64,000 bases of DNA from Nepenthes gracilis. Taxonomy: Eukaryota; Streptophyta; Magnoliopsida; Caryophyllales; Nepenthaceae. Below the pieces are notes generated by a model, which made no database searches, had not been told where the DNA came from, and was given only the letters and a program-made list of their open reading frames with translations. Where the stretch lies: contig BSYO01000005.1 in the NCBI GenBank assembly GCA_033239525.1, positions 496,001 to 560,000 of the forward strand, read 5' to 3'. The stretch's first letter is position 1; every line of letters begins with the position of its first letter. Positions 1-10,036 of this stretch are shown here, one piece after another. The position numbers and the translations under genes are program-made.

Positions 1-885
1 TTGATATGTTATAATTATATCAAAAGGTAGATTATAGTGATACTATTTATATTTTATATTTTTTTTATATTTATTTAATTTAAAATATTAATATTAAGTA
101 TTTTAATTTATTATAATATTTATTTTAATTTTACTGTATATTCACGCTTATTCTATTTTAATATTTAATGAAACTAATTTCTTTTAATAGTTTAAACAAA
201 TCCAATTTCATCTAAGCATGGTAAATCTTAATATAGCATTTCAATTGGATAAAATTTTTGCTATTATTGATACAAGTAGTAAGAAAAAAAAATCTTATTT
301 TAAATCATGAAATAAGTTGAATTGAATAAACATATTATTTATAAGAATGATTACGGTGAATAATATTAAGTCAACATTTTTAAAATTAAAAATACTATAA
401 ATTTATTGAAAATCATTGTAAGTCGTTTCAAATCTATGGATAAATTTTTTGCGGAAACACTTATTGTAAAACTTATTATCATAAAGTTTGATGGTTCTTA
501 AAAAATTTATGAACATATTTTTAAGATGACTGTAAAATTTAAACCATTGATATGGATGTTAATGAATTCTTTATTATTTTATTTATTATAAATTTACTTC
601 TTTCTCATTGTAGGTCTTTTTAAATTTATTATAAAATTATTTAAAAATAGTAAAATATAAATAAACTAAAAAATATATTGATTCAAGATGAGAAAAAACT
701 TAAATAATAATTTTTTTTATAAATTTAATTGGTTATGACAGTACAAGAAAAAAAAAAGTATTAAAGTTGGACAATGAAAAAAAAAAAAAAAGGAGCTTCA
801 TTCTAATATAAGGGTTCGAAGAAAGAGAAGCAATAAAAGGCGTTACTTTTTTAAAATGTTAGGACATTTTCAAAATGATTATTAT
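1..885. other. AT-rich intergenic DNA
   Basis: Very AT-rich sequence with many homopolymer A and T runs and stops in all frames. I recognise no gene, repeat family or RNA. Its last five bases (881-885, attat) are the left target-site duplication of the gypsy element that follows. Confidence 0.8.
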
Positions 886-1689
886 TGATGGGTCCTGGAA
901 CCCTGGGCCCAAAATCGCAGACACAGGCCCAAAGAGTTACATAGAAAGGTTGGCCCAAAAGGCCCATAAGCCCGATCAAATTCAAATGGCTAACTCGTTT
1001 CTGAGCGCCTGGCCACTTGGATGGACACTAAGACCCATTTAAGACGGGGACCACCAGGAAGGCCAAAATGATCCAGATGCCAGCTCAGATAGCCTACGCG
1101 GCACATGCTGCCACGAGCGACCAACGGCTCCTGACACGCCGTACCTGTAGGCCATGCGCCTCTGAGCGTCGTATCTGCAAACTGTGACAGGTGTCCCTGT
1201 CATAGCCGCATCCGCAGTGGTGGCGATGGTGGCAGGTAACCTTGATATGCCAGCGCCACATGTCGTCTCCCTTACGGCATCACGTTCTTTATAAATACCC
1301 AACTTCAGCAACTGAAGAAGGACCTTATGCTTCTGAATCCTCTTACCCATACTCTAGCAAGAACCCTCCAGAGAAGAGAGAAGAGAGAGAAGTTACCTTT
1401 CTTACGCTGTAACATCCTGAGAACGCTAAAGTTTTCCAGGCATCTATTGTAGTACTTTCTCTTCACCATAGTGAGATTTCTCGGACTGCTCGTCCGCTGC
1501 CATGGTTTTTCACCCCTCGCCAGATTAAGGGGTTTTCCACGTAAACAGACGTGTTCTCCCACTGCCCCCGTACTTTTCTCTCTTCGTTCGGCTTCTACTT
1601 ACTTTGTGTTGCTCCAATCTGTCCGTCCGCGTGCTTGGAGAGCCGCTCACACTCGATTTAACGTACGGCCAGATTCACAGGATGCAACA
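886..1689 (+). repeat. 5' LTR of the Tat-like gypsy element
   Basis: 804 bp, TG...CA, same length as the copy at 10037-10840. It contains a TATA box at 1290-1297 and, in the R/U5 part, a stem-loop (CCCCT...AGGGG) followed by a TTTTCCACGTAAA box at about 1513-1546. The two LTRs differ most between about 1190 and 1265, upstream of the TATA box. The left boundary is fixed by the duplicated ATTAT and the right boundary by the primer site. Confidence 0.95.
1290..1297 (+). promoter_or_regulatory. TATA box of the gypsy LTR promoter
   Basis: TATAAATA preceded by a short GC-containing segment and followed about 30 bp on by a purine-rich stretch. It is conserved at 10441-10448 in the 3' LTR. It probably drives the plus-strand genomic RNA; the start site is inferred to lie near 1320-1330. 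Confidence 0.7.
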
Positions 1690-1690
1690 T

Positions 1691-1710
1691 TAGCGCCGTC
1701 TGTGGGAACC
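1691..1710 (+). other. Primer binding site, tRNA-Asp-like
   Basis: TAGCGCCGTCTGTGGGAACC lies one base after the 5' LTR. The (T)AGCGCCGT core resembles the complement of a plant tRNA-Asp 3' end, with several mismatches further in. The same kind of site (TAGCGCCATCTGTG) adjoins the minus-strand element at 58.5 kb, which supports the assignment. Confidence 0.75.
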
Positions 1711-1773
1711 GACTGAAAGTCTGCTTTTAACATTTTCCACGAGTACCCAGCAACCCAAGCTTCAAACCTCCCA

Positions 1774-3359
1774 ATGGTGAACACAAGGGCGTAGGCGAGC
1801 ACAGCCCCCAAAGAAGTGGCCTCACAAGGCGGTAGCGCTAACCCCTGTGCTGGGGTTGAGGATCATCCCGATCCGGTGGTGAGGGGCTTGGCCGGCCAGG
1901 TAGCCGGCATGTCACAGGCCTTCGTGACCCTCTGCTCCAAAATTGACCAGCTTAAGCAGGCGGCTCTCGACAGGGCCTCACAGGTTGAGGTGCCGCAAGC
2001 CGGGAACGAAGGAGGCAGTCGCCGCGAAAAACCTCCCAGCCGACGAGAACACCCGAGGACCCAGGTGGCTTCCAGCAGCAGAGCACCACGAAGGGTCGAG
2101 GACCAACCAGGTCCTCGGGTTCAAGGAGAAAGCCCCGAGAGACGCCATTCGGAGGCCCAACGGAACCGCCGCGACCACGACGATCAAGAGGCGGTTCCCC
2201 GAGATGTTCTCCCCAGAGGAGCCCGCACGGTCCCAGTGGGCCGTGCAGTTCAGGAGCCTTATGAGTTAAGGCACTACCTGAACGAGAGAAGGACGGCTGC
2301 CCCACCGCGAGTGGAGGCCAGACCGGAAAGAGGATGGAATCTGATGCTGCGTGAGAGCAGTGGAGGAGGGGCTAACGCACTCCATTCTCCGTTTTCCACG
2401 GAGATTAGGACGAGGACGCTCCCCCCAAAGTTCAAGATGCCCAACCTGGAGTTGTACGACGGCAGCGGTGATCCCATGGATCACCTTAATCATTTCAGGG
2501 AGCACCTGAGCCTCCAGGGTTTGGACGAGACAACCATGTGCCAGTGCTTCCCTCTGACTCTGAAGGGGGATGTACGGATATGGTTTTATGGAATAGTCGC
2601 GGACTCTATCCGCGATTTTGGAGACCTGGTGGCAGCTTTCCTGTCCCAGTTTGCCTCTAGTAGGAGAGTGGAGAAACAGCCCTGGCACCTCACTCGAATC
2701 AAGCAAGGGGCCAGGGAGAACTTGAGAGGATTCCTGGCACGGTTTGCAGCGGAGGCCAGGCAGATCCCGAGGCTGACCGACGAGGTGAAGCTGAACGCCT
2801 TCCTCTCGGCCCTCGAAGGGGTGCTTTCTTTAAGCACCTCATCCACAAAGGCCCGCAGACCTTCAAAGAGGCTGAGGCCATGGCCAGAGCTTATATCGCG
2901 GCCGAAGAGGCCAACGACGCCAAAAGGCCTGAGAGGGACGAGCACCCTCAGTAGAAGGCCGCAGAGGGAAAAAGGAAATCTGGGCACTATCAAAGTCCCC
3001 AGACGTCAAAGAAGCACCATAAGGCCGAGTAGAGCTCTCGGAGAGAGCCGCGACCTATCCATCTCACGCCGCTGAACGACTCCCGTACCAACGTCCTCAT
3101 GCAGATCCGGGGAGAAAAGTTCTTGAAGTGGCCCAAACAACTAAAGAACCCAGACGATGGGGACCAATCGAAGTACTGTGACTTCCACCGCTCCGGGGGT
3201 CACAGCACCGAGGATTGCAGGACCCTGCAGAGGGAGATTGAGGAGCTCATCCGGAGAGGACACCTCAGCCGCTTCCTTCAGAGGCCAGGAAGGCCTGAGG
3301 GCCCGAGGACAGGGGAGACGCAGAGCCCCCCAGGAACCGAGTGGCTGCGGGGGTCGTGA
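1774..3359 (+). pseudogene. gag: gag of the Tat-like gypsy element (broken)
   Basis: Capsid-nucleocapsid protein for particle assembly and RNA packaging. The likely start is the ATG at 1774 (MVNTRA...), interrupted seven codons in by TAG at 1792-1794. The long open stretch 1816-2830 has a basic, Arg-rich N-terminal part, then a retrotransposon gag domain near 2460-2820 (residues around MDHLNHFREHL, DVRIWFYG and LRGFLARFAAEAR). A one-base frameshift near 2830 moves the frame. In the new frame there are TAG stops at 2952 and 3030, then a zinc-knuckle-like CDFHRSGGHSTEDC segment at about 3175-3215 and an EIEELIRRGHL motif, ending with TGA at 3357. The three TAG codons all fit CAG-to-TAG change. 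Confidence 0.88.
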
Positions 3360-3365
3360 ACATGA

Positions 3366-3901
3366 TCTCCAGCCGACCGGTAGGGGGAGACGGGCGTGAA
3401 CTTGTAGCAGCGAAGAGGTCAAGGACGGGGCTTGGGAGTGAAGACGATGTTATCTGCTTTAGCAGTAGGGATTTAGACCATGTAACTTCTCCTTACTCCG
3501 ACCCTCTGGTTGTAACCGCACTCGTTTCAGATGGAGCAAATGACTACCAGATGAAACGAGTATTCGTTGATAATGGAAGCTCTCGCAATTTGCTGTATCT
3601 CGATACTTTCTTAAAATTAGGGCTTAAGAAGAATCAAATGAAAGCGCCGGAAGGGCCACTCTACGGGCTGGACAACGAGCCAGTGCCTGTCCAGGGTATC
3701 ATCCAGTTGGAGGTAACCCTGGGAACGTATCCGAGGATAGCATCGAAAGTCCTCACCTTCCTCGTCGTGGACCTACCCTCGGTCTATAACGTGATACTCG
3801 GACGACCTTGCTTGGCCACGTTCAACGTAGTAACCTCCATCCCACATCTCAAGATGAAGTTCCCCACCCTGTATGGGGTAAGAGAGGTTCTCGGAGACTA
3901 G
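3366..3901 (+). pseudogene. pol: pol: aspartic protease region (stop-terminated)
   Basis: Cuts the Gag-Pol polyprotein during particle maturation. The frame is open from 3341. The active-site region is VFVDNGSSRNLLY at about 3560-3600; DNGSS instead of D(T/S)G is usual for plant Tat-like proteases. A downstream hydrophobic stretch with NVILGRPCL (about 3788-3815) matches the second conserved protease block. The frame runs into TAG at 3899-3901, then continues in the same frame into RT, so the stop is a nonsense change (CAG to TAG fits) and not a real gene end. Confidence 0.85.
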
Positions 3902-3913
3902 TCGACCGGACGG

Positions 3914-5437
3914 ATGTGTTACTTGGCCCAGACCGAGCAAGTAACGCTTCCACAGCCCATGGAAGACCTTGACCTCAGGGACGAGGCAACACTGCAACAC
4001 GCTCAATCGGGAGAACCTGTAGTCCGAGTCCCGTTGAATCCCGCGGATCAGGAGAAATATGTCCAAAAAGGGAGCTCACTCTCAGAGACAGTAAGGGACC
4101 AGCTCGTCAGTTTTCTACGGGAGAACTCGAACGTGTTCGCATGGTCCCCCAATGACATGCCCAGGATCTTACCCGAGGTCATCGTCCACAAATTAGGCGT
4201 CGACCCTCGGCATAAGCCGGGTCAAACGAAGCGAATAAACTATTCCACGGAGAAGTTGGTGGCCATCTGCGAGGAGGTCAAGAAACTCCTCGAAGCTGGA
4301 TTTGTCCGAGAGATCCAGTACCCGGACTGGTTGGCCAACGTTGTCATGGTGAAAAAGAGCAATGTGAAGTGGAGGATGTGCGTGGACTTCACCGACCTCA
4401 ACAAGGCGTGCCCCAAGGACAGCTTCCCATTGCCCAGGATCGACCACCTTGTGGACTCAACGTCCGGCCATGAACTCTTAAGCTTCATGGATGCGTACTC
4501 CAGATACAACCAGATTAAAATGAGCCCCGAGGATGAGGAGCACACATCGTTCATGACGGACCAAGGGACGTACTGTTACAAGGTAATGCCCTTTGGTCTC
4601 AAGAACGCAGGAGCGACTTATCAACGGCTCGTGAATAAGATGTTCAAAGACCAGATGGGCAGAAACGTGGAGGTATACGTTGACGACATGCTCGTAAAGA
4701 GCCGGATGAGCAACGATCACGTGAGGGACTTAGCTGAGACCTTCCATGTGCTCAGAACCCATGGAATGAAGCTCAACCCCAGTAAGTGCACTTTCGGTGT
4801 TGCCTCCGAAAAATTCTTGGGCTACATCGTGTCACACCGAGGAATCGAGGCAAATCCAGAAAAAATCCAAGCGATCCTGAACATGCGGTCTCCACAAACG
4901 GTGAAGGAGGTTCAGCAGCTTACTGGACGAGTGGCCGCCCTCTCCTGTTTCCTAGCAAAATCGGCTGAGAAGCAACTGCCATTCTTCAAAGCCCTAAGAG
5001 GAACAAAATCTCGGGATTTTCGGTGGAATGATGACTGCCAGGAAGCATTCTAAGGACTCAAGAGCTACCTCTCGAGTCCGCCCCTCCTAGCTTCTCCTCA
5101 GCAGAGCGAGGAGCTATACTTGTACCTCTCCGTGTCCGACGCAGCGCTGAGCTCGGTATTAGTACGAGAGCAGCATGGCAAGCAGCAGCCCGTGTATTAC
5201 GTCCGCAAGACTCTTGCGGGCGCCGAGACCAGGTATCCCCTGATGGAGAAGGTGGCCTTGGCGTTGGTCTATTCCGCGAGAAAACTCAGGCCATACTTCC
5301 AGGTGTACAAAGTAATAGTCCTAACCGATCAACCTTTGAGAGCTATTTTGCAAAAATCCGAGATCTCCGAGCGGCTGATCAAGTGGGCCTCGAGTTCGGA
5401 GAATCTAACATCGAGTTCCGCCCGAGACCAGCCTTAA
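3914..5437 (+). pseudogene. pol: pol: reverse transcriptase and first RNase H (broken)
   Basis: Copies element RNA into DNA. RT blocks are in the expected order and look intact: FTDLNKACPKDSFPLP (about 4388-4436), SFMDAYSRYNQI (about 4480), PFGLKNAGATYQR (about 4590), the catalytic VYVDDMLV (about 4673-4697) and KFLGYIVSHRGI (about 4811-4846). The connection region ends in TAA at 5051-5053. The same frame resumes with SDAALSSVLVREQ and VYYVRKTLAGAETRYPLMEK, the Ty3/gypsy-type RNase H. A frameshift near 5385-5400 ends this frame. The RT itself has no disruption, so the element probably died gradually. Confidence 0.92.
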
Positions 5438-6140
5438 AGGGACAGGCGCTCGCGGACTTTCTCGTCGAGACGACGGCACCGCCCACTTGTGACGAGGACC
5501 GGACTACCGCGGACGAGTTCAGCAGAACCTCCGCTTGGACATTGCACGTGGACGGCTCCTCCATGAAGGACGGCTGCGGAGCAGGGGTTGTGTTACGCAC
5601 ACCTGAGGGGATGGAAATAAAGTACTCGTTGACGTTGGGATTCCCGGCCACAAACAACGTCGCAGAGTACGAGGCCTTGCTAGCCGGACTCCGACTCGCC
5701 AAGGAATGCTCGGCCAGAGAGCTCGTCATCTATAGCGATTCCAAGTTGGCCATTAATTAGGTCCGCGGAAGCTTCGACGTCAACAACGAGCAGCTGTCCA
5801 AGTACCTTTCAAAGGTCAACGACATAATCGTGGGATTCGAGACGACCGAGTTCATCCACATCCCGCGGGAAGAAAACGCCAAGGCCGACACGCTTGCTCG
5901 AGCTGCGGCTTCCGGAGATCCTAAACAGTACGCCAGGGGGATGCGAGAAATCCTGAGCTGATCCAGCATTGAAGACCCCAAGCGGGAGGTGATGCAGGTC
6001 GCGGACGGACGCACCTGGATGACTCCCTACCTGAAGTTTCCGTCTGATGGCTCGCTGCCCGAGGACCCGAGCGAGGCCAAGAAGATAAAGAAGACAGCAG
6101 GTTGGTACACAATCGTAGACGGCTGACTGTATCGACGGGC
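5383..6140 (+). pseudogene. pol: pol: second (additional) RNase H domain (broken)
   Basis: A second RNase H follows the first. The segment WTLHVDGSSMKDGCGAGVVL (about 5534-5593) carries the first catalytic Asp, NVAEYEALLAGLRLA (about 5656-5700) the catalytic Glu, and IYSDSKLAIN (about 5728-5757) the next Asp. In-frame stops TAG 5758, TGA 5959 and TGA 6124 follow. The contexts I-N-stop-V-R-G-S-F and D-G-stop-L-Y-R-R suggest lost Gln and Arg codons. Dual RNase H is a known hallmark of plant Tat elements, where the extra domain is often called archaeal-type. A frameshift near 6140 moves into the integrase frame. Confidence 0.85.
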
Positions 6141-7248
6141 TTCTCGGCCCCTTACTTAAGATGTCTCACTCCAGAAGAAGCAGAATACGCCCTGCAAGAG
6201 GTGCATCTTGGAATATGCGGATCCCATGTTGGGGGAAAGAACCTAGCTTTTAAGCTCATGAGGCAAGGGTACTACTGGCCGACTATGAAATACGACGCCA
6301 TGGATTTTGTGCGCAAATGCGAGAGTTGCCAACTTCACAGTAACATGAGCCATCGCCCTCACACAGATCTCCGCGCGCTGCAATACCCATGGCCGTTCGC
6401 CCAATGGGGGCTCGACATCCTCGGGCCATTTCCTCTCGCTCCTGGACAAAGAAAATTCCTGATTGTGAGAATTGACTACTTCACCAAATGGGTGGAAGCG
6501 GTACCACTGGCCAGAATAACAGAGCAAAATGCGACGGAGTTCCTCCGACAAAACATCGTGTGCAGGTTTGGAGTACCCGAGTGCATCGTGACTGACAACG
6601 GGACGCAGTTCACTGGAAAGCGGTTCACTAAGTACTGCGCAAGCCTGAGGATCAACCTGGTGCACACGTCAGTGGCGTACCCGCAAGCCAACGGGCAGGT
6701 GGAAGTGACAAACCGCACGATCCTACATGGGCTAAAAACCAGGCTGGAATTATCTGAGGGCTCATGGGTACATGAATTGCCCTCAGTCCTCTGGTCATAC
6801 AGGACAACGCCACGAGAGCCCACAAGAGAGACCCCTTTGAACTTTCTTTATGGGGTGAAACCCATCATCCCAATAGAAGTATGCCTTATCGGCCCCCGGG
6901 TTGGGTGCTTCAAATAAGAACGGATAACAGCCAAAGGCTCGAGAAAGCCTCGATGCCCTCGAAGAAGTTCGCGACCCGGGCGAGACTTAGGGTAGCAACC
7001 TACCAACAACGGGTGGCCCGCTATTACAACAAGAAGGTGAAGGCGCGACCATTCGAGGTCGGGATCTCGAAAAGAAGCGTAGAAGCCACGGGAAAAATAT
7101 TTGGAAGGAACAAGCTCTCACCAAATTGGGAAGGGCCGTTTTTGGTCTCGGCTATCCTTCGAGGAGGAGCTTATAAGCTACGCACCCAAGATGGTAAGCA
7201 GATACCCGGACCTGGAACGCCGCTCACCTAAGGAAGTACTACCAGTGA
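6141..7248 (+). pseudogene. pol: pol: integrase (frameshifted C-terminus)
   Basis: Inserts the cDNA into chromosomes. The zinc-binding HHCC module is visible (His in EVHLGICGSH, about 6200-6225; KCESC, about 6316-6330). The catalytic DDE residues lie in LDILGP (about 6411), VTDNGTQF (about 6587) and QVEVTN (about 6698). The frame shifts near 6890 into the C-terminal part with LSPNWEGPFLV (about 7110-7145), a plant gypsy integrase C-terminal block. A further one-base shift near 7210 leads to a WNAAHLRKYY-type end and TGA at 7246-7248, the likely original pol end. No chromodomain follows. Confidence 0.88.
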
Positions 7249-7267
7249 AAAGCGGGCCGTCTCTAAC

Positions 7268-7640
7268 AAACAAAACTTAGGCGCCAACCCAAGTGGCCCC
7301 AGCGGTCGGACCCCAGTGGTCAGGCAACAAAACTTGGGCGCCAACCCGAGCGGCCCCAACTGTCGGACCCCAGTGGTCAGGCAACAAAACTTGGGCGCCA
7401 ACCCGAGCGGTCCCAACGGCCGGACCCAGTGGTCGTGCAACAAAACTTGGCGCTAACCCGCGGCCCGGTCGGACCCGGTGGTCGACAACAAAACAGGCGC
7501 CAACCCGCGGCCCCGGTCGGACCCGGTGGTCGAGCAACAAAACTTGGGCGCCAACCCGAGCGGCCCTAGCGGTTGGACCCCAGTGGTCAGGCAACAAAAA
7601 CTCGGTTGCGACCGAGCGGCCCTAGAGGTCGGGCCCTTGA
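7268..7640. repeat. 57-bp tandem array after pol
   Basis: About six and a half copies of a GC-rich unit of about 57 bp (CAACAAAACTTGGGCGCCAA, then GAGCGGCCC, GGTCGGACC and CCAGTGGTC blocks). The middle copies (about 7440-7520) are shortened and the outer ones are nearly identical. Long frames on both strands here are by-products of the repeat. Tandem repeats between pol and the 3' LTR are common in Tat elements and are a known seed of plant satellite DNA. Confidence 0.92.
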
Positions 7641-7763
7641 GGTTATAACAAAACTTGACTGTAACAAAAAAAAAAGAGAGAAAGAGGCACTTGTGATAAA
7701 ACTCAATGATCTCCTTTTATTTCATAAAAATACAATACAACAACCAAAAAGGAGAAATGAAGT

Positions 7764-9627
7764 CTACCCCTCACAGGTGCCCTGAGGTGGAACGGCTCCA
7801 GATGGCTCTCCTAAAGACGAAGGATCCTCCCCGTGGCTCGAAGTTCCCGGTTGGTCTGATGAGCGAGGTCCCGCTGAGGAGCTTGGACCCGATGACTCAA
7901 GAAATGGCCTGCCCCGAAGACCGTACACATCCTGAGGATGCACGGCGCTCGCGTTACGTGGATCCAACACAACAGTGGAAAACTGTGGATACAGGACCCG
8001 CATCAGCCGGCGGCATAGATGGATACCGTCCCAAAACTTGGCCTCCAGCACGGGGGCCATGTCAGTAATCTTCACCGAGGTCCTTTGCATCTCCTCCAGC
8101 TAAAGGTTTCGTTCCATCAGAAAGCCATATCGAACCTCTAAGAGCCTCAGGGCTTCCTCAGATGAGGCAAGTGCCGCACGAAGCCGTTGGATCTCTTCTT
8201 GGGCGGCCCTCAAAGACTCCGCCTCCCGTCGAGACCGAGCAATTTCGCCCACCAGTCGGCTAAGCCCACCAATCAGATCCTGGAGCTGCAAAAAGAATCA
8301 AAGCCACTTAAATACAGTCAGCAGAAATGGAGACAAAGAGTAAGGCAGCAAAGTACCTGAGAAATGATAGGATCCTCAGTGGGGGTAATCTCCCCTGGGA
8401 CCTCGGGCACGGGTGGGCACTCTGCGGGCGCCGCAGGAACATCAAGGGCGGCCTCGGAGGAAGGACCTTCAGGGATGGGGGGCTCCGCTACCTCTGGGAC
8501 GTCAGAGACGGCCGGGATCTCCAAGACCGCGACCACAGCCTCCTCGCTGCTAAGAAGGTCAAAGATCTCCCCAGCAGTAACATCGGCGACGGCCTCCATC
8601 TCATGAGGCTCTACGACCTCGTCCAAGGCTGCCTCCTCCAAGGCACCAAGAGCTGCAGGATCATCAGAATGATGATCCGCAGAGACGGCAGAGGCCTCAA
8701 GACGGGCCTTGATACAAGAGGAAGGTGCTGCGACGACCTCGGGCTCCGCAGAAGGACCAGAAGTCAGCCCCGCGGCCTTCTTGACCATGGGGGCTATGAC
8801 GCGGTCATCCTCTAAGGAAGACTCACCAGCAACGCTCGGCGGATCCTTAGAGACCTCAATCCGCGAGCTCTTTGGAGGCCGCTCAGAGGGCTCCTGAATC
8901 GCAACAGGACCCTGTCTTTTCCTCAACTTCTTCTTCTTCTTCTTTTTCGAAGCAGCAATGACAGAATCACCAGATGACACCGCCCACTTGGCTTCCGCCA
9001 GCTTTTCGGGGGACAGCCAGATGTTCTTCTTCCCCGTGTTGAAGCCGCCCAGGTTCGCCAGCGCTAAGTCGTGACCTCCCTGGCGGCCTCCCTCTCCTCG
9101 TCAGTGATATCGGAGCCATACTTGCTAGCGACGTTTCCCCACACGGAGGAGAGCACCCAGTCCTCAGCCACCTTAAGGAAGAAAAACCTGTCCTTCCACC
9201 TTTTGGTGGAATCCGGGTTCCCACCGCTCATCTTAACGAACTCAGGGCGGGGGGTCATGGCGATCCAGTCAAGGTTATGATTGAAGCAAAACATGATCTT
9301 CACCATAACCGCCTCGAGAGTCTTGCTATGGCAGCGCATAAAGATACACAAAGAAACCAAGTACCTGATGGCGTTGGGCTGAAGTCTCGCAAGCGGGATA
9401 GCCAACTCCATCATCAAGCGGTGGAGCTCGGCAGGAACAGGGAAACGAAGTCCAACTTTGAGGTGAACCTCGTATACCGCAATGTAACCGTTCAGCGGAC
9501 TGCCCGCCCTCTCTGCGGCTCCTGGAACCACCATCGAATCAAACGTCGGGATGCTGTACTTCGCCCTGATCTGCTCGAGATCTTGAGAAGAAAGGGAAGA
9601 GGCAATATCATTAACGCCGGGAGCCAT
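7764..9627 (-). pseudogene. Antisense ORF of the Tat element, apparently spliced (broken)
   Basis: A minus-strand gene between pol and the 3' LTR. ATG at 9627-9625 has a strong context (gctgccATGG). The first part (9627 to about 9066) has a segment around LARLQPNAIRYLVSLCIF and CFNHNLDWIAMTPR that resembles the Pfam 'putative gypsy type transposon' domain (Transposase_28). A one-base frameshift at 9064-9075 is followed in the new frame by FNTGKKNIWLSPEKLAEAKW, a Lys-run, then a long Asp/Glu/Ala/Pro-rich region. A GT-AG intron (8356-8286) joins a coiled-coil segment (SRREAESLRAAQEEIQRLRA), then TAG at 8102-8100 (CAG change likely), and the same frame runs to a stop at 7764. Antisense ORFs are known in some Tat elements; their function is unknown. 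The frameshift and stop make this copy non-coding. Confidence 0.75.
8286..8356 (-). other. Putative 71-bp intron of the antisense ORF
   Basis: On the minus strand the exon ends CAG at 8359-8357, followed by GTACTT, and the intron ends in a T-rich tract with TTTTTGCAG at 8286. Removing it keeps the reading frame (...IISQ | LQDLIGG...), while reading through gives a stop at 8318. It is T-rich compared with the GC-rich exons on both sides. Confidence 0.7.
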
Positions 9628-10023
9628 GGCAGCAAGCAAGGAAAGCAAAAGCGTCGTGAAGGTTCTCGAAGAAAGCCAAGCGAAGAAAGAAGAAAACGCG
9701 AAGAATGAATGAGGACGCGACGAAGGATTTAAAGAAATTTTCGAACAAGTGAAAAGGCGCCCTCATCATGGCCATTCCACATGTCAACTCCCCATACGTA
9801 GTAGGCGAGTGCAGGCCTTAGGGTTTCTCAAGGCGACGTCACATCAATCGCCTATTGCATTCAATGCTCCACGAGGAGGGAAAACGGCGGCGAAAGACAG
9901 ATTTCGAGTTCACAAGAAGACCTCTGGCGTCTTTCACGCCAGCAGAAGACGAAAACCGCGGTCTATGACGACGAGAAGACGTTTGCAAGGCATGTCAAAC
10001 GGCTGAGTCCTCGAACCGCTTGA

Positions 10024-10036
10024 CATGGGGGGCTCA
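10024..10036 (+). other. Polypurine tract of the gypsy element
   Basis: CATGGGGGGCTCA directly before the 3' LTR start (TGATGGG). The G6 run is the probable plus-strand priming site. Confidence 0.7.

Noticed and set aside
1039..1350. Minus-strand frame in the gypsy LTR, repeated at 10133-10501
   Set aside because: It lies across the promoter of a repeat, the two copies diverge without codon-like constraint, and the duplicate is explained by the LTR pair.
7228..7625. Long frames on both strands in the 57-bp array
   Set aside because: 57 is divisible by three, so any open unit stays open. This is a property of the repeat and not a gene.
8318..8815. Plus-strand frames opposite the acidic part of the antisense ORF
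   Set aside because: Shadow of the GC-rich minus-strand coding sequence; no protein family resemblance.
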